39,551 bases of DNA from Tannerella sp. (GTDB lineage: Bacteria; Bacteroidota; Bacteroidia; Bacteroidales; Tannerellaceae): positions 1 to 39,551 of the forward strand of contig JAIROL010000036.1 in assembly GCA_031257565.1 (NCBI GenBank), in the 5' to 3' direction. Position numbers and translations under genes: made by a program. Positions 34,131-39,551 of this stretch are shown here, in pieces. How positions within the stretch are numbered: the first letter of the stretch is position 1; every line of letters starts with the position of its first letter. Under the pieces are notes generated by a model, which saw nothing but the letters and a program-made list of their open reading frames with translations, had not been told where the DNA came from and searched no databases.

Positions 34131-35663
34131 TTATAATTCGTTCTGAACAATATTTGGGTTATTGTTGAGTTCATTGTCAGAGAAGAGATATTCCCACTTC
34201 TTGTCTCCAGCAGGTATTTCCATAAACTGAGCAATAGATGCGTTATGATTGCTTGTCTGCTTGGTCCCATTAGGAAGAACAGCTTCTTCGTTGCGGATAC
34301 ACGGCAGGTTCAGACGTTTCAGATCGAAGTAACGGAACCCTTCTCCCCAAAGTTCAATACGACGGTGGAGCAGGATTTCTTCGATCAGTGCGCTGCCTGT
34401 ATTAGTGGACTTCGTGTAAGCTGGGTCGCGAGTGACAATGAGATCAAACAAAGCTTGTTGTGCGAGAGCATCTTGTCCGTCGCGAGCATAGCCTTCTGCT
34501 TCGTTGAGATACATCTCTGCAATACGCATATAAGGGCAATCCACCTGAGGGTCAGCGTGATTGGGTACCAGATATTTATTATTATAATAAGCAGGTACTG
34601 ATGTAGATTCGTTCGGACGGACGAACGCAGAGCTATTGGCAATTGCTTGGGTAGCGGCAAACATACCCTTTCGCTTGTCGGTATCACTGATTTTATGATA
34701 CAATACATTGTAAATACATTTCGGGCCATTACGGGAAGTGATGGCATCGGTGTTGCCGAAGAAAACCTGCAATGATGAGAATCCTTCATTTTCGGCAGGA
34801 ATACGCTTTGTTCCCCACATCCATTCCGAGTTTGATTGATCACAGAAGCGGCTTGGCGTTTCGGTGAAGATAGTCTCGGAAAGTTTGTTTTCTGAAGTAA
34901 TGGCGGCTTTGGCGAATTGTGCGGCTTCCGCCCACTTACCTTGTGAGAGAAGAACACGCGATTTCAATCCGTTAGCTACGCTCCGGTTGGGTCGGATCTT
35001 ATTGGTACGTGTAAGAGACCCGTCGAGATACTCGATAGCTTTGTCAAGGTCATCGTTGATCGCTTGGTAAACCTGTTCAACAGTTGCACGAGGTTGTGGC
35101 GTCTCCGATGTTTCAGGATCAATAACCAAAGGTACTCCGAGTTGGTCGTTGTTCTCACCCCGACGATAACGTTTGCCCCACATTCGAACCAAGTTGAAGT
35201 AATGGGCGGCACGCACAACATACGCTTGTCCTTTGATATAGTCTTTCTCATTTTCCGGACCGGTAGCATCGTCGATGTTGTCCAAGACGGTGTTAACATT
35301 GGCAATGATGTTGTAGTGATACTTGTAGCAATAGTTCATCATATTACTGGTGATGTTGCGATGCACACTCCAATTGTAGGACTGCAAGAAGAGAGTGGTA
35401 CTCTTACCAAAGAGAATGTCTTCACCCATGAGGTCACTCATCACCAACATGGTTTCGTAACCCATGTAGTTTTGGTCCTGATCGCCGTTATAGTACATCA
35501 GTTTATAAATACCCTCCATGGCAGCTTGTGCATTGTCGGTATTCATAAAGATTGTACCTTCATCTACTCCTTGTGAGGAGAACGTTTCCAAGAAGTCGGA
35601 ACTGCAGGAAACGACGGACAGCATCATCACTGCCGATATGATCGATAATAAAATCTTTTTCAT
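34131..35663 (-). CDS. SusD/RagB-family surface glycan- or nutrient-binding lipoprotein
   Basis: 510 residues. The signal peptide ends in a lipobox (MLSVVSC, Cys20). Family hallmarks are the tetratricopeptide-like helices (IKGQAYVVRAAHYFNLVRMWG), the AEGYARDG helix and the C-terminal IRNEEAVLPNG region. SusD proteins cap a SusC channel and deliver oligosaccharides or peptides to it. The gene follows susC after 12 bases and is clearly co-transcribed. No glycan-degrading enzyme is visible in the window, so the substrate class cannot be inferred. Relative to the housekeeping genes, AAG for lysine seems more frequent here and in susC, a possible sign of different ancestry. Confidence 0.95.
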   Translation of the reverse strand: MKKILLSIISAVMMLSVVSCSSDFLETFSSQGVDEGTIFMNTDNAQAAMEGIYKLMYYNGDQDQNYMGYETMLVMSDLMGEDILFGKSTTLFLQSYNWSVHRNITSNMMNYCYKYHYNIIANVNTVLDNIDDATGPENEKDYIKGQAYVVRAAHYFNLVRMWGKRYRRGENNDQLGVPLVIDPETSETPQPRATVEQVYQAINDDLDKAIEYLDGSLTRTNKIRPNRSVANGLKSRVLLSQGKWAEAAQFAKAAITSENKLSETIFTETPSRFCDQSNSEWMWGTKRIPAENEGFSSLQVFFGNTDAITSRNGPKCIYNVLYHKISDTDKRKGMFAATQAIANSSAFVRPNESTSVPAYYNNKYLVPNHADPQVDCPYMRIAEMYLNEAEGYARDGQDALAQQALFDLIVTRDPAYTKSTNTGSALIEEILLHRRIELWGEGFRYFDLKRLNLPCIRNEEAVLPNGTKQTSNHNASIAQFMEIPAGDKKWEYLFSDNELNNNPNIVQNEL

Positions 35664-35675
35664 ATTCTGTAGTTA

Positions 35676-38600
35676 TTAGAATTTCAAATTAAAGCCTATC
35701 GTATATACGCGAGCCGGCAGATAACCATCGCCTACAGTTCCATTAAAGTTGTACCGGACGTTCAAACCCTTTCTGGCTGTCATGCGGAACAACATATCGC
35801 CGTTGAAATAAATATTAAACGCTTCGATACCATAAGGCTTGAGGATTTTACCCGGAAGATTGTAGTTCAGATTGACGGATGTCAATTCGAAATAGTCGTT
35901 GCTTACCAACCAACGATCGGAATAACCACCCGTGCCGCCACCTGCTTGATTGGTTGCAATAGCATCGGTAGCGTCAAGACGTGGTACGTCGGTGATGTCA
36001 CCCGGATTTTGCCAACGTTTCAACATATCTGCATGAATGCTTCTTCCATAAGTAGTACTGCTCCATGTCATCAATGACTTGTAGTTGCCATCGTAGGTCT
36101 TACCACCGAACTGATAGCTGGCATAAAGCGTCAAGTCGAAGTTTTTGTATGACATCTTACTTTGCAGACCACCATAAATCTTCGGAATGGCGCTACCAGC
36201 CCACAAGAATTTGGCGTTATTGGTATCGTTGGTCACTTTTTTTCCTTCGTATTCATATACATCTGCCGTTTCCGGGTCTTCGGGAGTGTACATCGAAAGA
36301 CCGGTCTCTTTATCGACACCTTCGAAGTGGTACATAGAGAACTCGTAGATGGAATGACCTGCCTCGATACGTTTGCTATCGTTTCGATAGGGTTCCACAT
36401 TCATATCTGTCACCTTATTCTTATAGTGGGTAGCATTGGCGCTGAGTTTCCATCTGAATCCTTTTTGGGGGTTCTTGATAATATCAGCCGAAAGCTCTAC
36501 TTCAAAACCTTTGTTGACCATAGAGAAAGCATTGGTGTAGATTCTACTGAATCCTGTGGAAGGATTGAGCGGCATACTGTAGAGCATATCGCCGGATTGT
36601 TTGGAGAAGAACTCGACAGTACCGCTCAGGCGTTTGAATAAAGCAAATTCTAACGCAATGTCAGCATTTGAGTTGGTCTCCCATTTCAAATCCTTGTTAC
36701 CCAGAGTAGAAGTCGGTTTGATGGCAAAGCCGGGTACGCCTGCATTGGAATACAATCCGTAGAGCGACTGCCAAGCATAGTAACCAACACTTGAAGAGTT
36801 ACCTGTCGTACCGTAAGAAGTACGGAATTTCAACATATCAACCCAGTCTACATCTTTCATGAACGCTTCCTTGTCAATTCTCCAGGAGATACCTGCGCCA
36901 TAAAAAGAATCCCAACGAGTGTCTTTATAGAATTTGGAAGATCCGTCATAACGGTAGGATAGTTGCAAGACATACTTATCATCGAAGATGAAATCGCCTT
37001 TAGTCAGATAAGCTTCGGTGTGATAATCGCTCTGATAAGATGAAAGGTCGTTGAGTTCGGCAAAGTTGCTCAACTCGGTGATTCCTGTTACCATCTGTTG
37101 CGAACGTTCGCCCGACATATTGAATATACCTGTTGCCCATGCTTCGTGACCGGCTGTTACGCTCACATTGAGTTTGCCGAACTGTTTTTCGTAGCGCAAC
37201 AATTGGTTAAAGTCCCATGTAAGGCGTTGAGACGTCTGCTTTACAAGGCGTCCCGGTGAAGCTATGCCTTCTATTTTAGGAGTGTAGTTGCTGCTGTAAT
37301 AGGTATTCAAGTCTGCTGAGTAATTTGTTGTGAAAGTGAAATCCCGGCAGAACTTTATTTCAGCATATGTTTTGGCTGCCAACAACGAGCGACGATACCT
37401 GATCTCATAATGAGGCAGTTCGCCTGCAACGTTGTGTGAACTGTTGATCGGACGAGTGATATGTCCTCCTTCGCCGTTACCAAAGTCGTACTTCTTATTT
37501 CCGTTCTCATCTAATATGTACTCTTTTGTGTTGGCATCATGTACGTGAAGCGGATAGATGGGACCTGTATAAAGCGGATAATAGTATGGATCGCCAGTGC
37601 CCGGCTCTTCGGCTTCACTAATGTTACCGCTTATATTCACACCGGTTTTTAACCACTTGGTCGCCTGTGTGTTGACATTAGCGCGAACTGAAGCACGGTT
37701 GAACTTGGATTTTTTCATATATCCGCGTTCGTTCAAGTAGCCAGCCGAAACGAAGTAGTCCGTTTTGTCTGTTGCGCCTGAGTAATTTAATAAATATTCT
37801 CCGCGCAGCCCCAATTGGCGGACACTGTTCGTCCAATCCATATCGTCGGCCCACATAAATTGAACATTGGGATTGATTTTACCGTCGTTGCCCACAATCT
37901 CGTTGTTGGGCACATTGTAGGGATTGTAACCCAACATTTCGTAAACCGACTTGTAAGTGGTCGTTTTACCGTTGACGACATAACTGTTGATGGCGCCCGA
38001 AGCCAGTTGACCTGCAATACCATAAGGTACGCCATAAGTCATTTTTCCGTCCGCGTCTAACACAGGTTTTCCTTCTTTGTCTAATATAATTGAAGAGTAA
38101 TGATAAGAGTTGCGTTGCTTCTCCCAATTCAGTTCGTAAAACTGATTGGCATTGACTAAATCGTAGAACTCCATACCCACTTGCGAGAATGATTGCGATG
38201 CTTTCACGGTGAACTTAGGCTGTCCTTTCTTGCCACTCTTGGTTGTGATGATTACTACGCCCGCCGAAGCACGCGCACCGTAGAGTGAAGCCGATACGGC
38301 ATCCTTCAAGATGGTTATAGACTCAATATCTTCAGGATTGAGGTTGGAGAGAGCATCTTCATAAGGAGCGCCGTCTACTACGTAGAGAGGGTCATTGGCA
38401 TCATTGATAGAACTGATACCACGAATGCGAATAGCCGGAGATGTTCCCGGAGTTCCGGTGTTGTTACCCACTTGTACGCCGGGAGCTGTACCGCTCAACG
38501 CTTGCGTTAAGCTTGTGATAGCTCTGTTTTCCAAAGTTTCACTGCTGATCTTGCTTGCAGCGCCTGCAAACGAACCTTTCTTCGCCGTACCGTAAGCCAC

Positions 38601-38969
38601 CACCATCACTTCGTCCAGTACTTTTGAATCGCCTTCCAGATAGACAATCATCTGTTGTCTGACAGGAAGGGTCTGCGAGGCCATTCCTATATAAGAAACA
38701 GTGATCGTTTTAGCATCGGCCGGAACATTGTTCAACGTGAACCCGCCTTCCATATCGGTAATAGTACCGATCGTTGTGCCACTTACAAGGATACTTGCTC
38801 CGACTACGACATCGTTGTCTTCTTTCGAGAGCACTTTACCTGTTATCCTTCTCGTTTGTTGCATTATCCCGTTTTCTTCTGATGAGACAGAATTAGGGGA
38901 TACTCCTGCATTGCCGGCCAAAGAGGTCGTCAGCAATGCGAACATGAAAGTCATTCTTTTTAAAATCAT
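35676..38969 (-). CDS. SusC/RagA-family TonB-linked outer-membrane channel
   Basis: 1097 residues from the ATG at 38969; a longer reading uses a TTG at 38975 and is not preferred. Order: signal peptide (MILKRMTFMFALLTTSLAGNAG), CarboxypepD_reg-like domain (ITGKVLSKEDNDVVVGASI, VSYIGMASQTL), plug domain with SusC signatures (ISSINDANDPLYVVDGAPY, DAVSASLYGARASAGVVIITT), then a barrel ending in ARVYTIGFNLKF. It forms the channel under the SusD lid. The first ~200 bases are about 96% identical to the start of a second susC on the opposite strand at 39353. No good -7 box was found for this copy; TACTTCTG at 39093-39086 is one base off consensus. Confidence 0.95.
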   Translation of the reverse strand: MILKRMTFMFALLTTSLAGNAGVSPNSVSSEENGIMQQTRRITGKVLSKEDNDVVVGASILVSGTTIGTITDMEGGFTLNNVPADAKTITVSYIGMASQTLPVRQQMIVYLEGDSKVLDEVMVVAYGTAKKGSFAGAASKISSETLENRAITSLTQALSGTAPGVQVGNNTGTPGTSPAIRIRGISSINDANDPLYVVDGAPYEDALSNLNPEDIESITILKDAVSASLYGARASAGVVIITTKSGKKGQPKFTVKASQSFSQVGMEFYDLVNANQFYELNWEKQRNSYHYSSIILDKEGKPVLDADGKMTYGVPYGIAGQLASGAINSYVVNGKTTTYKSVYEMLGYNPYNVPNNEIVGNDGKINPNVQFMWADDMDWTNSVRQLGLRGEYLLNYSGATDKTDYFVSAGYLNERGYMKKSKFNRASVRANVNTQATKWLKTGVNISGNISEAEEPGTGDPYYYPLYTGPIYPLHVHDANTKEYILDENGNKKYDFGNGEGGHITRPINSSHNVAGELPHYEIRYRRSLLAAKTYAEIKFCRDFTFTTNYSADLNTYYSSNYTPKIEGIASPGRLVKQTSQRLTWDFNQLLRYEKQFGKLNVSVTAGHEAWATGIFNMSGERSQQMVTGITELSNFAELNDLSSYQSDYHTEAYLTKGDFIFDDKYVLQLSYRYDGSSKFYKDTRWDSFYGAGISWRIDKEAFMKDVDWVDMLKFRTSYGTTGNSSSVGYYAWQSLYGLYSNAGVPGFAIKPTSTLGNKDLKWETNSNADIALEFALFKRLSGTVEFFSKQSGDMLYSMPLNPSTGFSRIYTNAFSMVNKGFEVELSADIIKNPQKGFRWKLSANATHYKNKVTDMNVEPYRNDSKRIEAGHSIYEFSMYHFEGVDKETGLSMYTPEDPETADVYEYEGKKVTNDTNNAKFLWAGSAIPKIYGGLQSKMSYKNFDLTLYASYQFGGKTYDGNYKSLMTWSSTTYGRSIHADMLKRWQNPGDITDVPRLDATDAIATNQAGGGTGGYSDRWLVSNDYFELTSVNLNYNLPGKILKPYGIEAFNIYFNGDMLFRMTARKGLNVRYNFNGTVGDGYLPARVYTIGFNLKF

Positions 38970-38982
38970 AAACAATCATTTT
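38770..38982 (-). repeat. Left arm of a long imperfect inverted repeat (susC 5' end)
   Basis: From about 13 bases upstream of the susC ATG into codon ~66, this sequence matches, in inverted orientation, the region 39340-39551. I count about eight differences in roughly 210 bases, most of them synonymous (for example GCA/GCG, GGT/GGC, GAT/GAC). The match continues to the window edge, so its true length is unknown. Confidence 0.9.
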
Positions 38983-39129
38983 GAATTAAAATTATAGATA
39001 GAAACGTTATCTTATATTATGTTACCTACTCGTGTTAAAAAAGCATTTGTTGATCGTTTGTCGTAAGCCATAAAGAAACCACACGCAGAAGTAAATTAAG
39101 CGTTGAATATCTTAGTTATGCTCCTTTGT

Positions 39130-39163
39130 GTTGTGTCATTAAACGTACGTTTAATGACACAAC
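39130..39163. promoter_or_regulatory. Perfect 34-bp palindrome between the divergent susC genes
   Basis: The left arm GTTGTGTCATTAAACGT (39130-39146) is followed directly by its exact reverse complement (39147-39163). It lies 160-190 bases from both susC start codons. The outer half-sites TTGTGTCATT/AATGACACAA recur in the inverted repeat at 39317-39335, so both may bind the same dimeric protein. A recombinase site or a cruciform-forming element is an alternative. Confidence 0.75.
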
Positions 39164-39177
39164 TTTTAGGGACAGAT

Positions 39178-39241
39178 CGGGCGTCCTGTTTTAACCTTAA
39201 AAAAGTCATCTTTTAAATAAAGGACTAATCCGGAACGCCCG
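39178..39241. other. Spaced inverted repeat CGGGCGT...ACGCCCG in the susC intergenic region
   Basis: CGGGCGT (39178-39184) and ACGCCCG (39235-39241) are perfect 7-bp arms 50 bases apart in otherwise AT-rich DNA, with weaker pairing (CCT with AGG) inside. It could be a transcription roadblock or terminator insulating the two divergent units, or part of a protein-binding site. Confidence 0.4.
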
Positions 39242-39286
39242 TTTGGAGCGGTTTTGAAGAAATCTTAAAAATTATTTGTTATTTGT

Positions 39287-39317
39287 TTGTATTACTTAAA
39301 TAAAAAAAATACTTTTG
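39287..39317 (+). promoter_or_regulatory. Promoter of the second (plus-strand) susC
   Basis: TTG at 39287-39289 and TACTTTTG at 39310-39317 are separated by 20 bases, a good -33/-7 pair. Transcription would start near 39324, about 29 bases before the ATG at 39353. The start site falls inside the inverted repeat at 39317-39335. Confidence 0.7.
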
Positions 39318-39335
39318 TGTCATTTTTAATGACAC
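39317..39335. promoter_or_regulatory. Operator-like inverted repeat over the second susC start site
   Basis: GTGTCATTTTTAATGACAC has perfect 8-base arms around TTT. It begins at the last base of the -7 box and covers the predicted transcription start, the classical place for a repressor site. Its arms match the outer part of the 34-bp palindrome at 39130-39163. Confidence 0.7.
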
Positions 39336-39339
39336 AGCA

Positions 39340-39551
39340 CAAATGATTATTTATGATTTTAAAAAGAATGACTTTCATGTTCGCGTTGCTGACGACCTCA
39401 TTGGTCGGCAATGCAGGAGTATCCCCTAATTCTGCCTCATCAGAAGAAAACGGGATAATGCAACAAACGAGAAGGATAACAGGCAAAGTGCTCTCGAAAG
39501 AAGACAACGACGTCGTAGTCGGAGCAAGCATCCTTGTAAGTGGCACAACGA
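39340..39551 (+). repeat. Right arm of the long imperfect inverted repeat (second susC 5' end)
   Basis: Inverted copy of 38770-38982 at about 96% identity, running to the window edge. Together the arms enclose a spacer of about 360 bases with the palindromes and the plus-strand promoter. Confidence 0.9.
39353..39551 (+). CDS. Second SusC-family protein, N-terminal part (gene runs off the window)
   Basis: Opens with MILKRMTFMFALLTTSLVGN and continues through ITGKVLSKEDNDVVVGASI for 66 codons to the window end. It differs from the minus-strand SusC only at two residues in this stretch (Ala/Val and Val/Ala). It therefore shares signal peptide and CarboxypepD_reg-like start, but whether the rest of the protein is also the same or a different receptor cannot be seen. 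Transcribed divergently from the first susC with its own promoter. Confidence 0.9.
   Translation, partial: MILKRMTFMFALLTTSLVGNAGVSPNSASSEENGIMQQTRRITGKVLSKEDNDVVVGASILVSGTT

Noticed and set aside
38976..39351. Small ORFs and possible RNA gene in the susC-susC spacer
   Set aside because: Open frames here are short or extend from the antisense of the susC starts; no tRNA-like or known RNA fold was recognised beyond the palindromes.

Overview
The window looks like a chromosomal segment of a Bacteroidales (Bacteroidota) bacterium. Five signs support this: many promoters of the Bacteroidota type (TAnnTTTG, often with TTG 19-20 bases upstream), an rnfBCDGEA cluster preceded by an rseC-like gene, SusC/SusD and other TonB-dependent receptors, a type IX secretion (T9SS) sorting tail on a giant surface protein, and a membrane-anchored regulator with a histidine-kinase-like sensor region. 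The T9SS tail points towards Porphyromonas/Tannerella/Dysgonomonas/Paludibacter-like lineages rather than typical gut Bacteroides. The species cannot be named from sequence alone.

Layout. Bases 1-500: 5' part of a TIGR04255-like gene (minus strand) and a decayed transposase fragment. 501-1895: a secreted, probably beta-barrel protein. 1967-7910: the rseC-rnfBCDGEA operon for the ion-translocating ferredoxin:NAD oxidoreductase, followed by galE under its own promoter. 9177-18343: a 2638-residue multidomain T9SS surface protein and an acyltransferase-3 membrane enzyme. 18439-21058: a small membrane protein and an FtsB-like protein (minus strand), then dnaX (plus strand). 21060-25188: a minus-strand housekeeping operon, DUF177-rpmF-fabH-era-der. 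25330-27396: queH and a membrane-tethered winged-helix regulator. 27496-32541: a decayed oxidoreductase fragment, then a TonB-dependent receptor with a lipoprotein partner. 32588-33790: a terminator, a decayed mutY and an ECF sigma factor with a probable membrane anti-sigma. 34131-39551: a SusC/SusD pair on the minus strand facing a second, nearly identical SusC 5' end on the plus strand.

Most notable signals. (1) dnaX is split by a -1 frame change at an A9 run, with a stop codon directly after it, a stable hairpin about 10 bases downstream and a purine-rich SD-like stretch upstream; this looks like programmed production of short and long clamp-loader subunits. (2) The two divergent SusC genes share about 210 bp of imperfect inverted repeat around a spacer with one good promoter. 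The spacer also holds a perfect 34-bp palindrome and a related operator-like inverted repeat, suggesting an invertible or cross-regulated receptor switch. (3) RnfG carries a second flavinylation-like motif at its extreme C-terminus and RnfB has an 18-unit tetrapeptide repeat tail. (4) G9 and C8 tracts lie in genes for exported proteins.

Three decayed fragments (transposase, Gfo/Idh/MocA oxidoreductase, mutY) suggest ongoing gene loss. No tRNA, rRNA, intact insertion sequence or CRISPR array was seen.
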